A stretch of 64,000 nt of DNA from Erwinia sp. (GTDB lineage: Bacteria > Pseudomonadota > Gammaproteobacteria > Enterobacterales > Enterobacteriaceae). Both the position numbers and the translations under genes were made by a program. Positions within the stretch are counted from its first letter, which is position 1, and the number at the start of each line of letters is the position of its first letter. The DNA is taken from positions 1,221,310-1,285,309 of the forward strand of contig OZ024666.1 of assembly GCA_964016415.1 (NCBI GenBank), given 5' to 3'. Shown here piece by piece: positions 50,511 through 62,902 of the stretch. The notes under the pieces were generated by a model. That model was not told the DNA's origin. It made no database searches and saw only the letters and a list, made by a program, of their open reading frames with translations.

Positions 50511-51302
50511 ATGTATTTACCTCAGTTGGAAGCAATCCCGCGCCTTGAACTGCTGGGCGCGCCTACCGCATTATCATTTCTGCCCCGTTTATCAGACTAC
50601 GCTGGCAGAGAAATTTTCATTAAACGTGATGATCTTACTCCGCTTGGATTGGGTGGTAATAAACTCAGGAAGCTTGAATATCTTGCTGCTGAGGCTGTTA
50701 GCCAGGGAGCCGATGTGTTACTGACTGCCGGGGCAATTCAGTCTAATCATGTGCGCCAGACGGCTTGTGTGGCGGCAAAATTGGGAATGCATTGGGTTGC
50801 GCTGCTGGAAAATCCACTCAATGCAGCGCCTGTCAATTATCTGGAAAATGGTAACAGATTTTTACTGGGGTTATCTGATGTTGAAGTCGTCAATGTTCAA
50901 CATCTTGATAATCCAGAGCAGCAATTACAGGAGCAGGCAGTGCGGCTCGAGGCACAGGGATTCCGTCCTTATATTGTCCCTGTTGGGGGATCAAATGCTA
51001 TTGGTGCCATGGGCTATGTCAGCTGTGCGAGAGAAATTGCTCTGCAATGCGAAGATCTGTCACTGGCGGCAATTGTCGTCGCATCAGGCAGTGCCGGAAC
51101 ACATGCTGGCCTGGCGGTAGGAATACAGCACTGGATGCCTGATACTCAGGTAACGGGCGTGACAGTGTCACGTATTGCCAGTGAGCAACGGGTAAAAGTC
51201 GCTCATCTCGCTGGTGAGATAACAGCCAGACTGGCACTTCCGGAATTATCGGCGCTGACACTCTGGGATGAGTTTTGCCCCAGCCTATGGTGTGCCTAAT
51301 GA
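50511..51302 (+). pseudogene. dcyD: D-cysteine desulfhydrase DcyD, frameshifted and cut by IS
   Basis: A PLP-dependent enzyme that breaks D-cysteine down to pyruvate, sulfide and ammonia. The ATG at 50511 follows GGAG. Residues 1-254 are typical: [27 protein letters not shown] (PLP Lys), [13 protein letters not shown] and [16 protein letters not shown]. Near 51272-51276 the frame slips (GAG then TTTTGCC where E. coli has TAT TTT GCC), after which APAYGVPN is readable in another phase. The IS begins at 51303 and the last 65 or so residues are gone. The 3' part is not found beyond the IS. Confidence 0.92.
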
Positions 51303-51374
51303 TGTAGTGGCACACTGAATTTGGCCACCTGAGCAGAGGTGATATGCTCACCTCAACATCTTATAGGTGAACCA

Positions 51375-52540
<1,166 letters not shown>

Positions 52541-52548
52541 CCACTACA

Positions 52549-52605
52549 GTTCGGAGCAGTGATTGCCCCAACTTTCAGGGGGGTAAAAAGTTTTTCCAGT
52601 GTCAT
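52549..52605 (-). pseudogene. nemA: nemA 5' fragment (N-ethylmaleimide reductase), cut by IS
   Basis: Nineteen codons on the minus strand read MTLEKLFTPLKVGAITAPN and run straight into the IS end. E. coli NemA, an Old Yellow Enzyme family flavin reductase, starts MSSEKLYSPLKVGAITAAN. An AAGGTG ribosome site precedes the ATG. In E. coli nemA lies downstream of ydhIJK on the same strand, which matches the placement here. The rest of the gene must lie elsewhere or is lost. The interval 52606-52737 holds nothing recognisable; nemR is absent. Confidence 0.8.
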
Positions 52606-52737
52606 GATTACACCTTAAATAAGCGGAGTCGTGAGAAACGTCCTTGTCGTGAAAGCACAAGTGCTATCCGTTCACCTTAGCAAAGCCCGGGAGCAGTTTA
52701 AATGAACAACAGGCTCACCTGGCACAAACTGCTTATC

Positions 52738-54757
52738 TCAATGGCTCAGAGTGGCACTCCGGGGCGTGGCCTGTTTCAACGGTGATAATGAACAATAGAG
52801 ACGCCATAAGACAGCTGCGAGTGCGGTTTCCTCTTTACCACCATCAGCCGCCAGGCTGATGAGCATCTCTTCAAGAGAGTTGAGTGTCTTGTCTAATGAA
52901 GCGTGATACACACCTCGCTCACCGATGAAGCGATGAAGATCACGGAGTGTCTCATCGCGCATGTTGGCTAGTTTGGCAGAACTGATTGGAGATTCACGCA
53001 GTTGCCAGACAATATGTGAGCAGTTGAGTAATACCACTCCCCAGCGAAGCAGCCAGAATTTTGCCTGATCATCTGTGCAGTTATTGAGCTGATTGATACG
53101 GTGATAAATCAGTGATTCAAAATGAGACTGGCTAAAGCGAGGGTGGAGGCTAAGTTGGTCGAGAAATTCCCGGCGCAGTGAACGAATATGGCGACGGCTG
53201 CGTCGACTGTCCGAGCCCGGACGTAGTAACTGAAACGCCAGCCATGTCAGACTGACTCCGCAGACTTTCGCCAGGTTTTCATTTAAAAAGGCTTGATAAT
53301 CGTATACTGGTGGATTGGTAACCGCTAAAAATGAGCCGAGATAAACGATAATTTGAGTCCACAAAGCGGTATATTTTTTATGCTGGAGCTTAATCAGTTG
53401 CAGAGTCAGTAGTAATGGAAAAAGAAACAATAAAAAATTGCCACAATGCAGTTATCTGTACCATCAGGCCAAATTTAATCACAAAACTGAACAGTGATAA
53501 AATCAGTAACGTTTTCATCAGAAGGCTAATACTGCTGTTTGGTGAGGGTGAAGAGGCATAAAGTACGCAACTGATAGCAGCCAGTGTCAGTGCAGCACTG
53601 CCTGAACTCCATTGGCTGCTGATTGTCCAGGCACAACCGACTAAGATAACCACGAACGTTCGGATGGCGCTCCAGCTAGCTTCCGCGCTGTCTGTATGAC
53701 GGGCAAGAGCAGATACCGGAGGTGGGACAAGACGAGTATTTTGATCTGCCGCCATGAACAGCCGCAACCAGCGGCTGATGTTAAGATACATCCAGCAAAA
53801 ATAGCGAAGTCGATGCCAAAAGGCCTGATGCCGAAAGTCAGCAGGATCCTGCGGCGCAGCCGATTTCAAAATGACTGCAAGGCGATATTTGTTGCAATCT
53901 GATTTGCCTAGCTCAGCCATGATCTCTTCCACAGCGGAGAACAATACTGCTGGTGGATCAGGCCAGTTGACTAGCATACGGCGCAGGCTGGAAATAACAC
54001 TGGTCAGTTTGAGCTGTTGATGAAGAATATAATTGAGCACCCGATTCTGCCGACGAAAGCGATAGTGCGTCCAGAAAGCCTGAATACGCAATACATTCAT
54101 CGTAAGGATCTGATTGATGACTTGTTCATGTGATTCACGGGTGTTTTCAGTTCCATCCTGCTCTAGCATCAATGCTGCGTGTTCCAGGAGCCGGGCATGC
54201 ATCTGCATAAGTGAGGTGACCAGTGTGTCACCATCGGAGGTGCTGGGGATTACCATCATCATCAACCCGCCAGACAAAATTCCACAGATAACTTCACAAA
54301 GTCGCGCCTGAGTAATGGTCCACAACGCGGTTGTGTCAGTGACATTGACAGTAGTGAAAGCAATAATAGCGGCTGTGTACCCTGCCAGAGAAAAGGCATA
54401 AGCAACATTATTTTGATAATGGCTGGCAATCCAGGTACAGAGTGCCAGCCAGCTGGCGATAGTCAACGCAAAAAGCCAGGGTTCGTTCAGTGTATGACCG
54501 GCTATTATCATCGCTGCGGCAGCACCTATCAGGCTGCCGGCAATACGCCCGAGACTTTTGCTAATCGCACCTCCCACGGTAGGAAAGCTGACCACTGCGG
54601 CTGATGTCATCGCCCAGTATGGCTCATCCAGTTGCAGCAGATAGGCAACACTCAATGCCAGGCACATAGCAAGGGCATTGCGTATCGCATAGCGCCACTG
54701 TGAGTTGGTTGCCTGACACCACGGTAATTTCTGCCAGTTAAACAGGTTTAGTTTCAT
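52738..54757 (-). pseudogene. ydhK: FUSC-family inner-membrane exporter subunit YdhK, frameshifted
   Basis: A fusaric-acid-resistance/aromatic-acid exporter-type membrane protein of about 670 residues, the inner-membrane part of the YdhIJK system. The first frame (455 codons) carries the N-terminal membrane block ([30 protein letters not shown]) and reaches TALWQFF; the second frame then reads [20 protein letters not shown] and runs to the end. E. coli has [12 protein letters not shown] here, so a T5 run has become T6 (plus-strand A-run 53432-53437). A one-base insertion in a homopolymer can be real or an assembly error. Confidence 0.87.
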
Positions 54758-55610
54758 GGCTGAACTGCAATGCTGCAGGTGGCACCTGCAACCAGCACAA
54801 TGTCATCGGGTAATGAATTGAGTCTGATGTGAACCGGAACACGCTGTGCGAGACGTACCCAGGGAACATTAGGTTTAATGTCCGGCAGCAGACCATTATC
54901 ATTTCGACACTTTGATCATAGATAGCACGGCCGATACTCTCAACTTCGCCCTGTAATAAATGGTGGTCACTGTAGAGGCGAATTTCAGCTTTAGCACCAG
55001 CATGGATATGGCGCAGTTTGATCTCTTCAAAATACCCCACGATATAGAAAGAATGGCTGTCAACCAACGCAAACAAAGGTGAACCACTGGTCGCATAGTT
55101 ACCAGGTCTTAGCGTCAGGTTAGTTATCCAGCCGTTGGTTGGTGCCGTGATACGGGTCTGGGTTAAATTCCAGCGCGCGTGTTCCAGTTCAGCTAGGGCA
55201 GCATTTGTCGCGGCAGACATTGCTTTGGCGTTGAGGTCAGCGGCATCCAAATCTTCTGCTGAGATCGCATTATCAGGCAGACGCTGACGCCGCCGTGCTT
55301 CATGTTTCGCTTTCGCTAAATCAGCGCGTGCTTTATATACACCCTCTTCAGCATTGGGGATAGCGATACGGTATGGTTCATCATCCAGTATTGCCAGCAG
55401 GTCGCCTTGTTTAACGTACTGGTTGTCGGTGACGTGCAATTCTCTGATACGTCCAGATACCTGAGGCATGATATTGACCAGTTCAGCGCGTACTTTACCA
55501 TCGCGGGTCCACGGCGACTGCATATAATAATTCCATAACCACCAGCCGGCACAAAGCGCTGCCGCGAAAAAAAGCAAGGTAGAGAAATACTTCAGAGTAC
55601 TGAATTTCAT
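54754..55610 (-). pseudogene. ydhJ: Membrane fusion protein YdhJ (HlyD family), frameshifted near C-terminus
   Basis: A periplasmic adaptor with one N-terminal membrane segment (STLLFFAAALCAGWWLWNYY), a biotinyl-lipoyl-like domain (VNIMPQVSGRIRELHVTDNQYVKQGDLLAILDD) and a helical hairpin. After SIGRAIYDQSVE the frame slips: one A is missing (plus strand 54902-54904), and the phase that follows reads GLLPDIKPNVPWVRLAQRVP as in E. coli. In the broken form translation runs on to 54738 with a nonsense tail of about 50 residues. The ancestral TGA overlaps the ydhK ATG. Possibly an assembly error. Confidence 0.87.
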
Positions 55611-55614
55611 AGAC

Positions 55615-55851
55615 TCACCAGTGCGTTAATAGCCAAAGAGCGGTGCTGACACACAGCACAAACAGTGAAAGATCCAGCAAAGTCGGATGCCAGAACTCAC
55701 CTGAATAGAGGGGGTTACGCGACAAGGTATGGAGCAACAACCAGAAGAAGAAACCGAGAAGTACGGCTTTAAACAGCGGAGGGAAAAAAACAGTGTCGCC
55801 AAAAACCAGATCGGTGAGTGGTGCTGAAGCGTGAAAAGGGGTGATATTCAC
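55615..55851 (-). CDS. ydhI: Small membrane protein YdhI (DUF1656)
   Basis: A 78-residue protein with two membrane segments (LFKAVLLGFFFWLLLHTL and LLDLSLFVLCVSTALWLLTHW) and the family motif DLVFGDTVFFPP. The GTG at 55851 was chosen because AAGGA lies seven bases upstream and the length then equals that of E. coli YdhI; an ATG-started frame 15 codons longer is less likely. First gene of ydhIJK; the two downstream genes are frameshifted. It diverges from slyA. Confidence 0.9.
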   Translation of the reverse strand: MNITPFHASAPLTDLVFGDTVFFPPLFKAVLLGFFFWLLLHTLSRNPLYSGEFWHPTLLDLSLFVLCVSTALWLLTHW

Positions 55852-55986
55852 AGGAAAATCCTTCTTGCACTCCCATATTGTGAGAGAGCTCTCCATTGTG
55901 CCGGGCAGGCGCTAAGTTATTTATCAAATAACGACGAGGAATAGTGTAAGATGGTGCCTGATAGGTAGCAAGCTAATTATAAGGAG

Positions 55987-56448
55987 ATGAAAGTGGATAC
56001 TCCATTAGGAACTGACTTAGCAAGGCTGGTGAGAATTTGGCGAGCACTGATTGATCAACGACTCAAACCACTGGCTCTGACTCAAACCCACTGGATAACG
56101 TTACATAATATTCACCGGTTACCACCTGACCAGTCACAGATCCAACTGGCAAAGGCGATTGGTATTGAACAACCTTCACTGGTGCGAACTCTCGACCAGT
56201 TAGAAAAAAAAGGGTTGATTATGCGTACGGTTTGCGCCAATGACAGGCGGGCAAAGCGTATCAGGCTGACAGAGAAAGCGGCGCCGATCATTTCTGAATT
56301 GGAAGCGGTGATTGACAGTACCAGTGACGATATTCTGGCCGGTATCTCGGTAAATGAGATAGATATGATGGTCACACTGATAGCCCGTCTGGAAAGTAAC
56401 ATCGTTAATTATCATAAGCATGATGATGAGTGTGAGTCGGAGCTGTGA
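55987..56448 (+). CDS. slyA: MarR-family transcription factor SlyA
   Basis: A winged-helix regulator that antagonises H-NS and controls envelope and virulence genes. The 153 residues include [49 protein letters not shown] and the wing [20 protein letters not shown] touches the ATG at 55987 with no spacer, so the GTG at 55993 (six bases after AAGGAG) may be the real start; the E. coli and Salmonella genes have the same ambiguity with TTG. It is slightly longer at the C-terminus than E. coli (144). It diverges from ydhI. Confidence 0.95.
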   Translation: MKVDTPLGTDLARLVRIWRALIDQRLKPLALTQTHWITLHNIHRLPPDQSQIQLAKAIGIEQPSLVRTLDQLEKKGLIMRTVCANDRRAKRIRLTEKAAPIISELEAVIDSTSDDILAGISVNEIDMMVTLIARLESNIVNYHKHDDECESEL

Positions 56449-56515
56449 AATTGTCGTGATGAACAGTCTGGCAGGATGAACTCCCCCCTTTGCCGGGGGG
56501 ACAGGTAATGTGCAG

Positions 56516-56983
56516 TTAGCGAGGAGAAACGGTCACCTGACTGCCGTTAGAGGCCATCATGACACGCTGACCAACAGAAAAAAGTGAGGCAGACTGTTTC
56601 TGCACCACCAGCACTGTAGTGCCATCATCCTGGCGGATTTCGAGTTCAACACCGTTTGAGGTGTTCATTGCGCCCTGTACGCTGTCGCCCGCAACACCAC
56701 CAGCAACGGCACCGGCTGCTGTCGCCAGGTTACGCCCTGTACCGCCGCCAACGGTGTTACCGAGGAAGCCGCCGAGAATTGCGCCACCGACAGCACCGAT
56801 CATGCTGTCCTCTTTGCCACCCTGAATTTTAACCGGGCGAACATGAACCAGAGTACCGTAGGTTACTCTTTGAACCTGTTTTGCCTCAGAAGCACTGTAA
56901 ACATCACTAGACAAGGTATTATTGCTATTACAGCCGACCAGGGTACTACCTGCTAGCGCAATGACTAACAAACGCTTTAACAT
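56516..56983 (-). CDS. slyB: Outer-membrane lipoprotein SlyB
   Basis: A 155-residue lipoprotein with lipobox LVGC (Cys18), followed by a Gly-rich glycine-zipper 2TM region (GAVGGAILGGFLGNTVGGGTGRNLATAAGAVAGGVAGDSVQG, about 63-104). SlyB is a PhoPQ-linked protein that stabilises outer-membrane proteins under stress. I see no clear PhoP box upstream. It is convergent with slyA, with a CCCCCC/GGGGGG hairpin at 56483-56500 in the gap. Confidence 0.95.
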   Translation of the reverse strand: MLKRLLVIALAGSTLVGCNSNNTLSSDVYSASEAKQVQRVTYGTLVHVRPVKIQGGKEDSMIGAVGGAILGGFLGNTVGGGTGRNLATAAGAVAGGVAGDSVQGAMNTSNGVELEIRQDDGTTVLVVQKQSASLFSVGQRVMMASNGSQVTVSPR

Positions 56984-57242
56984 TGTTAAACTCCCTCTCT
57001 ATTACATATTATTTCATTGCAACGTTGTTTCTAGTAGCAATGGGTTTGACCTGTATATGATATAACGTTATTCAGATGACACCAGTAAAATAAAGACCTG
57101 CTCACTTTACCTGCGTGCTATGGAATAGACGATGATTTTTACACGGTGATGATAAAATTCGTCATTTTCTGTAGTGCCGGGATGAGAGTCATCAGATGAT
57201 TTCAGGTATTACTTCTTGCTTCCAGGATGCGAGGAAACAGTT

Positions 57243-58358
57243 TTGAAGACCGGTTATTACATCGGCATGATGTCAGGCACCAGTCTCGATGGTGTCGATA
57301 TCGTGCTGGCGGAGATCAGCCAACACGGTATTCGACAGACTCTAAGTGACTGTTATGCAATGCCATCCGCCTTACGTGAAAAGGTCCTGGCTGTTTGTCA
57401 GGGACAATCTCTGACTTTGTCACAACTGGGCCAGTTAGACACTCAGCTTGGGAAGTTTTTCGCCACTGCGGTGACAGAATTTTTGCGAAGCAACGTCATC
57501 CACGACAAGACTATCGTTGCCATCGGTAACCACGGCCAGACTGTGTGGCATGAACCCGAGGGTGATGCGGCGAATACTTTACAGCTGGGTGATAACAATC
57601 AGATTGTTGCTGCCACGAATATCACTGTTGTCGGCGATTTCCGTCGTCGCGATATCGCCCTCGGTGGGCAGGGGGCACCATTAGTTCCGTTGTTTCATCA
57701 GGCAGTATTGGGCGATCCTGCTGAGGTAAGGGGGATTATCAATATCGGCGGTATTGCCAACGTATCTTTACTCAACCCGGTTGGTGACGTTAGCGGGTAC
57801 GACACCGGTCCCGGTAATATGTTACTTGATGCATGGATAGGTTTGCATCAACAGCGCTATTTCGATGAAGCAGGAAAATGGGCCGCCAGTGGTGATGTTA
57901 TGCCAGAGCTGCTAAAAAAGATGCTTAATGATCCCTGGTTTGCATTATCTCCGCCGAAATCTACTGGCCGGGAATATTTTAATTTGGCCTGGGTTCAACG
58001 TTTACTCGGTAATTTCCAGCACTACCGGCCCCAGGATGTACAGGCAACACTACTTGAGCTGACGGCACAGACAATCTTCCGTGGGGTGCAGTATTATCCT
58101 TTATGTCAGCGGCTATTTGTTTGTGGTGGCGGCAGAAAAAACAGCCAGCTCATGCAACGTCTGCGGGAGCTTCTCGCACCAATCCCCGTGATGACCACTG
58201 ATGAAGCCGGGCTCAACGGTGATGATCTTGAAGCACTGGCTTTTGCCTGGCTGGCATACCGGACAATGTCGGGATTGACGGGAAATCTTCCTGCGGTGAC
58301 CGGGGCGAAACAGGCTTCGGTTATTGGCGCGATTTTTCCTGCCAATATGATAATCTGA
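57243..58358 (+). CDS. anmK: Anhydro-N-acetylmuramic acid kinase
   Basis: A murein recycling enzyme that cleaves and phosphorylates 1,6-anhydro-MurNAc to MurNAc-6-phosphate. The start is taken as TTG at 57243 ([18 protein letters not shown]) because GAGGAAA lies seven bases upstream and the family begins there; 371 residues. ATP- and substrate-binding blocks [48 protein letters not shown] and [13 protein letters not shown] are intact. It is in the usual slyB-anmK-pdxH order. Confidence 0.95.
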   Translation: MKTGYYIGMMSGTSLDGVDIVLAEISQHGIRQTLSDCYAMPSALREKVLAVCQGQSLTLSQLGQLDTQLGKFFATAVTEFLRSNVIHDKTIVAIGNHGQTVWHEPEGDAANTLQLGDNNQIVAATNITVVGDFRRRDIALGGQGAPLVPLFHQAVLGDPAEVRGIINIGGIANVSLLNPVGDVSGYDTGPGNMLLDAWIGLHQQRYFDEAGKWAASGDVMPELLKKMLNDPWFALSPPKSTGREYFNLAWVQRLLGNFQHYRPQDVQATLLELTAQTIFRGVQYYPLCQRLFVCGGGRKNSQLMQRLRELLAPIPVMTTDEAGLNGDDLEALAFAWLAYRTMSGLTGNLPAVTGAKQASVIGAIFPANMII

Positions 58359-58472
58359 AAACAGCACTGAAAAGCACGGACGGATAAAACGCAATCGTTT
58401 CTGCTTATGCCTCCCGTTAATCCCATGGCAGGATGACTCTCTATTGAACATTTATCATCAGGAATAACCACA

Positions 58473-59132
58473 ATGAGTGATGGTGACGATACTCTGCAGC
58501 ATATTGCTTCACTGCGCCGCGAATATACCCAGGGAGGGCTGCGGCGAAAAGATTTACCGCCAGATCCTCTTGAGCTTTTTCAGCACTGGCTTGCACAAGC
58601 GGCGGAAGCTCATCTCCACGATCCTACAGCGATGAGCGTAGCAACCGTCGATGAAGAGGGGCAACCCTATCAGCGTATTGTGCTGTTGAAGCATGTTGAT
58701 CAGCGGGGCATGGTTTTTTATACCAATACTGGGAGTCGTAAAGCCGGGCAGCTGGCTAAAAATCCCCGTGTCAGTCTGCTGTTTCCCTGGCATATGCTCG
58801 ATCGTCAGGTGATAGTGCTCGGAGAGGTGGAGAAGCTTTCTGTACTGGAAGTCATGAAATATTTTCACAGTCGCCCGCGTGACAGCCAGATTGGAGCATG
58901 GGTATCAAAGCAATCGAGTCGAATTTCCGCCCGTGGTATCCTGAAAAGCAAGTTTCTGGAACTTAAACAGAAATATCAACAGGGTGAGATCCCGTTCCCC
59001 AGTTTCTGGGGGGGATATCGGGTTAATATTCACTCAATGGAGTTCTGGCAAGGCGGGCAGCACCGTCTTCATGACCGTTTTTTCTATCAGCGTGAAGGTA
59101 ATGGATGGAAAATTGATCGTCTGGCACCCTGA
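58473..59132 (+). CDS. pdxH: Pyridoxamine 5'-phosphate oxidase
   Basis: An FMN enzyme that oxidises pyridoxine or pyridoxamine 5'-phosphate to PLP. At 219 residues it is close to E. coli PdxH (218). It shows the N-terminal [32 protein letters not shown]-binding [37 protein letters not shown] and the terminal [18 protein letters not shown]. The ATG follows AGGAATAACC. It is upstream of tyrS. Confidence 0.97.
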   Translation: MSDGDDTLQHIASLRREYTQGGLRRKDLPPDPLELFQHWLAQAAEAHLHDPTAMSVATVDEEGQPYQRIVLLKHVDQRGMVFYTNTGSRKAGQLAKNPRVSLLFPWHMLDRQVIVLGEVEKLSVLEVMKYFHSRPRDSQIGAWVSKQSSRISARGILKSKFLELKQKYQQGEIPFPSFWGGYRVNIHSMEFWQGGQHRLHDRFFYQREGNGWKIDRLAP

Positions 59133-59262
59133 GGCGATAAATAATCCGTTAAGCGCTGGTACTCGAGCAATGGGCGCTTTATTCTATAGGCTTTATTTTT
59201 ACCGCTTGCGTGCGGTTGACTGGATTGCCTTAAGGCAATGATGTTTCTATATGGAGTTTCAG

Positions 59263-60537
59263 ATGGCCAGCAGTAACCTGATAGCACAATTACGCGAGAG
59301 AGGCCTTGTGGCCCAGATTACAGATGAAGTCGCTCTTGAAGAGAAACTGGCAGCGGGTTCAGTATCACTCTATTGTGGTTTTGATCCTACCGCTGACAGT
59401 CTGCATCTCGGTCATCTGGTGCCACTATTGTGTTTGAAACGTTTTCAGGATGCCGGGCATCGCCCGGTTGCCCTGGTGGGGGGAGCCACAGGTTTAATCG
59501 GTGACCCGAGTTTCAAGGCTGCAGAAAGAAAGCTGAATACCACCGAAACAGTCAATGAATGGGTGGAAAAGATTCATCAGCAAGTCTCGCCGTTTCTCGA
59601 CTTTAACTGTGGTGCAAACAGTGCAATTGCAGCGAATAACTATGACTGGTTTGGCAGTATGAATGTGCTGACTTTCCTGCGTGATATCGGTAAACATTTC
59701 TCAGTGAATCAGATGATTAACCGTGAAGCAGTTAAGCAACGTCTGAACCGTGATGATCAGGGGATTTCTTACACTGAATTTTCATACAACTTACTCCAGG
59801 GGTATGATTTTGCTTGCCTGAATGAGCGTCATGATGTGGTACTGCAAATTGGTGGTTCTGATCAATGGGGTAATATTACTTCCGGGATTGATCTCACACG
59901 TCGTTTACATCAAAACACGGTATATGGCCTGACTGTTCCCCTGATCACCAAAGCAGATGGTACTAAATTTGGTAAAACCGAAGGGGGAGCAGTATGGCTG
60001 GACGCGAAAAAAACCAGTCCTTACAAATTCTATCAGTTTTGGATTAACACCTCCGATGCAGATGTCTATCGATTCCTGAAATTTTTCACTTTCATGACCA
60101 TTGAAGCGATTAATGCGCTGGAAGAAGAAGATAAGCAGAGTGGTAAAGCGCCCCGTGCTCAGGCCGTGCTGGCTGAACAGGTGACTCGCCTGGTGCATGG
60201 CGATGCTGGTCTTCTTGCAGCACAACGCATTACTGCCAGCCTGTTTTCAGGTGCGCTCAGTGAGCTGACTGAAGCTGATTACGAACAGTTGGCTCAGGAT
60301 GGTATGCCATCCGTGACACTGTCACGTGATGCTGATTTGCAGCAAGCCATGGTGAATGCTGAGCTCGCACCCTCCCGTGGTCAGGCTCGTAAGTTGATTG
60401 AGTCTAAAGCGGTAAATATCAATGGCCTGGTACAAACCAGCAGTGATTATCAGTTTGACGCTGCGGATTGCCTTTTTGGCCGTTTCACGCTATTACGCCG
60501 TGGTAAGAAAAACTACACCTTGATCGTCTGGCAGTAA
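59263..60537 (+). CDS. tyrS: Tyrosyl-tRNA synthetase
   Basis: A class I aminoacyl-tRNA synthetase, 424 residues, exactly the E. coli length from the ATG at 59263 (ASSNLIAQL), which follows GGAG; an ATG four codons upstream is not needed. Signature motifs: HIGH-type HLGH (LHLGHLVPL), the tyrosine pocket QGYDFACL and [14 protein letters not shown]-type KFGKT, and a C-terminal S4-like RNA-binding domain ([19 protein letters not shown]). Confidence 0.98.
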   Translation: MASSNLIAQLRERGLVAQITDEVALEEKLAAGSVSLYCGFDPTADSLHLGHLVPLLCLKRFQDAGHRPVALVGGATGLIGDPSFKAAERKLNTTETVNEWVEKIHQQVSPFLDFNCGANSAIAANNYDWFGSMNVLTFLRDIGKHFSVNQMINREAVKQRLNRDDQGISYTEFSYNLLQGYDFACLNERHDVVLQIGGSDQWGNITSGIDLTRRLHQNTVYGLTVPLITKADGTKFGKTEGGAVWLDAKKTSPYKFYQFWINTSDADVYRFLKFFTFMTIEAINALEEEDKQSGKAPRAQAVLAEQVTRLVHGDAGLLAAQRITASLFSGALSELTEADYEQLAQDGMPSVTLSRDADLQQAMVNAELAPSRGQARKLIESKAVNINGLVQTSSDYQFDAADCLFGRFTLLRRGKKNYTLIVWQ

Positions 60538-60549
60538 TACCGCGTAGCT

Positions 60550-60565
60550 GGCCGGGTTACCGGCC
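60550..60565 (+). terminator. Hairpin between tyrS and pdxY
   Basis: A perfect GGCCGG/CCGGCC stem with a GTTA loop lies 12 bases after the tyrS stop codon. The following T content is weak, so some transcripts may run into pdxY. Confidence 0.6.
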
Positions 60566-60595
60566 TCTTGTGAATCATCTCTCCAGGGCATTCGT

Positions 60596-61456
60596 ATGAA
60601 AAATGTATTATCTATCCAGTCCCATACTGTTTACGGACATGCCGGTAACAGTGCGGCAGTCTTTCCCATGAGCAGGATGGGCGTGAATGTCTGGCCATTA
60701 AATACCGTGCAATTTTCTAATCATACCCAGTACGGGCATTGGACAGGCATGGTAATGCCTGCCGATCAATTAACCGAGATAGCCAAAGGGATTGCAGATA
60801 TTGATCGACTGAAGACGTGTGATGCAGTGCTCAGCGGTTATCTCGGCTCTGCCGAACAGGGTGAAAAAATTCTGCAGATCGTCAGGCAAGTCAAAGCGCG
60901 CAATCCTAAAGCATGGTATTTCTGTGATCCCGTGATGGGACACCCGGAGAAAGGGTGTATCGTTGCTCCAGGCGTGGCCGAGTTTCATCTTAATCATGCG
61001 CTTCAGGCCAGTGATATTATTGCGCCGAATTTGCTTGAACTGGAAATATTATGCGGTCATCCGGTCAATGACATTGAGGAGGCTATCTCTGCTGCACGCG
61101 CGCTAATTGTGCAGGGACCACGGGTAGTACTGGTTAAGCACCTTGCGCGTGCCGGTTTGCGTAGTGATCGTTTTGAGATGTTATTGGTGACTCTTGACGA
61201 AGCCTGGCATATCAGTCGGCCACTGGTGGATTTTGGCGTTCGTCAGCCTGTCGGCGTGGGTGATCTCACCAGTGGATTATTGCTGGTGGATCTCCTGCAG
61301 GGCAAAAGTCTGCGTGATGCGCTGGAGCATGTCACAGCTGCAGTGTATCACGTGATGATTGAGACGCACGAGATGGGTGAATATGAGTTGCAACTGGTTG
61401 CTGCGCAGGAAGGGATTGTCAACCCAGGCCAGCTATTTGCGGCAACGCCTCTGTAA
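60596..61456 (+). CDS. pdxY: Pyridoxal kinase 2
   Basis: A ribokinase-fold kinase that phosphorylates pyridoxal in the B6 salvage route. At 286 residues it is one shorter than E. coli PdxY. It contains [50 protein letters not shown] and the catalytic [15 protein letters not shown]. It lies 58 bases after tyrS, matching E. coli. A GGGCATC/GATGCCC hairpin at 61466-61483 follows. Confidence 0.96.
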   Translation: MKNVLSIQSHTVYGHAGNSAAVFPMSRMGVNVWPLNTVQFSNHTQYGHWTGMVMPADQLTEIAKGIADIDRLKTCDAVLSGYLGSAEQGEKILQIVRQVKARNPKAWYFCDPVMGHPEKGCIVAPGVAEFHLNHALQASDIIAPNLLELEILCGHPVNDIEEAISAARALIVQGPRVVLVKHLARAGLRSDRFEMLLVTLDEAWHISRPLVDFGVRQPVGVGDLTSGLLLVDLLQGKSLRDALEHVTAAVYHVMIETHEMGEYELQLVAAQEGIVNPGQLFAATPL

Positions 61457-61568
61457 TCGTGTTACGGGCATCGCATGATGCCCCTGTTAACCGGATCACT
61501 GGCAGAATAGCTTACCTGTTTTATTCATAATAAGAGGGGGAGAGCACAGGCAAAAATCACTCAGCAGG

Positions 61569-62204
61569 TCAGATTTCTGTTTTCTCCGGGTACTCACATA
61601 AATCTTCGATAAGGCAAGCACCGCAACGGGGTTTCCGCGCCACGCAAGTATAACGGCCATGCAATAACAGCCAGTGGTGGCAATCGACTTTATAGGCCGC
61701 AGGCACCACCTTATTGAGCTTTTCTTCCACCTGCTCAACTGTTGCGCCAGTTGCAAACCGGGTACGGTTACAGACCCGAAAAATATGTGTATCGACGGCG
61801 ATAGTCGGCCAGCCAAAGGCCACATTGAGTACCACGTTGGCCGTTTTTCTGCCTACTCCGGGTAATGATTCGAGCGCGGCGCGATCTTCTGGCACTTCTC
61901 CCTGATATTTATCCAACAGTATCTGACAGGTTTTGATGATGTTCTCTGCTTTACTGTTAAATAAACCAATCGTTTTTATGTAGTGTTTTATACCATCTAC
62001 CCCGAGTGCCAGCATACTTTGTGGGGTGTTAGCGACGGGATAAAGCAGTGCAGTGGCTTTATTAACACTGACATCGGTAGCCTGGGCGGAGAGCAGCACA
62101 GAGATCAATAACTCAAAAACGGAGTGATAGATAAGCTCCGTTTTGGGATGAGGGTCCTGTGCCTGCAAACGCTGGAGAATTGCTACGCGTTTCGTCTTAT
62201 TCAC
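61569..62204 (-). CDS. nth: Endonuclease III
   Basis: A base excision repair glycosylase/AP lyase for oxidised pyrimidines. The 211-residue length matches E. coli Nth. The helix-hairpin-helix ([22 protein letters not shown]) carries the catalytic Lys, with the catalytic Asp in [11 protein letters not shown], and the four 4Fe-4S cysteines are in [17 protein letters not shown]. The start overlaps the rsxE stop by four bases, so it is coupled to the rsx operon. Confidence 0.97.
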   Translation of the reverse strand: MNKTKRVAILQRLQAQDPHPKTELIYHSVFELLISVLLSAQATDVSVNKATALLYPVANTPQSMLALGVDGIKHYIKTIGLFNSKAENIIKTCQILLDKYQGEVPEDRAALESLPGVGRKTANVVLNVAFGWPTIAVDTHIFRVCNRTRFATGATVEQVEEKLNKVVPAAYKVDCHHWLLLHGRYTCVARKPRCGACLIEDLCEYPEKTEI

Positions 62205-62902
62205 GAGCTGGTCAACCTTTCAGTTGACGACGATGACGAAGAGGTTGCAATCGAGACTTGTTCCCGCTTTTTCATTAGTTGATCAATAAGATACTTCACA
62301 GCCAGTAGCATGCCAAGACCAATGAATGCCCCCGGGGGTAGCATGGCGAGTAACATAGGTGAATCGAAATGAACGACCTGTACCCGCAGCACTTTTGCCC
62401 ATGAGCCGAGAAGCTGATCAGCACCGTTAAATACAGTTCCATTACCAATAATTTCACGGATCGACCCCAGCACCACCATGACACTGGTGGCTCCAAGCCC
62501 AATAGCCATCCCATCGAGTGCTGATAGCGCTACGCTACTGCGTGAGGCGACGGCTTCTGCACGACCGACAACAATGCAGTTTGTGACAATCAAAGGAATG
62601 AAGATGCCGAGAGACTGATATAAACCATACGCATAGGCATTGATCAGCATTTGCACGCAGCTCACTACTGCGGCAATGATCATCACATAGATAGGAATAC
62701 GAATATCACCTGGCACCCAACGGCGAGAGGCCGAAATAGCACTGTTCGTGCAGGTCAGCACCAGTGTGGTTGCCAGACCCAGGCCCAGTGCATAAGTCGA
62801 TGTCGATGTGACGGCAAGCAATGGACACAATCCGAGCAACTGAACCAGTGCCGAATTATTTTTCCATAAGCCGCCTACCAGCAGTTGTTTCGCTTCACTC
62901 AT
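62201..62902 (-). CDS. rsxE: Electron transport complex subunit RsxE
   Basis: An inner-membrane subunit of the Rsx/Rnf complex, which uses electron flow from NADH to keep SoxR reduced in enterics. The start at 62902 ([31 protein letters not shown]) matches the family; a longer frame overlaps rsxG and is rejected. The 233 residues have about six membrane segments and the conserved cysteine pair region ([19 protein letters not shown]-type, here LVLTCTNS). An unusual Ser-rich tail ([15 protein letters not shown]) replaces the usual charged end. Confidence 0.94.
   Translation of the reverse strand: MSEAKQLLVGGLWKNNSALVQLLGLCPLLAVTSTSTYALGLGLATTLVLTCTNSAISASRRWVPGDIRIPIYVMIIAAVVSCVQMLINAYAYGLYQSLGIFIPLIVTNCIVVGRAEAVASRSSVALSALDGMAIGLGATSVMVVLGSIREIIGNGTVFNGADQLLGSWAKVLRVQVVHFDSPMLLAMLPPGAFIGLGMLLAVKYLIDQLMKKREQVSIATSSSSSSTERLTSS

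Noticed and set aside
57216-57242. Upstream TTG start for anmK adding nine residues
   Set aside because: The family begins at KTGYYIG-type sequence, and the ribosome site is correctly spaced for the TTG at 57243.
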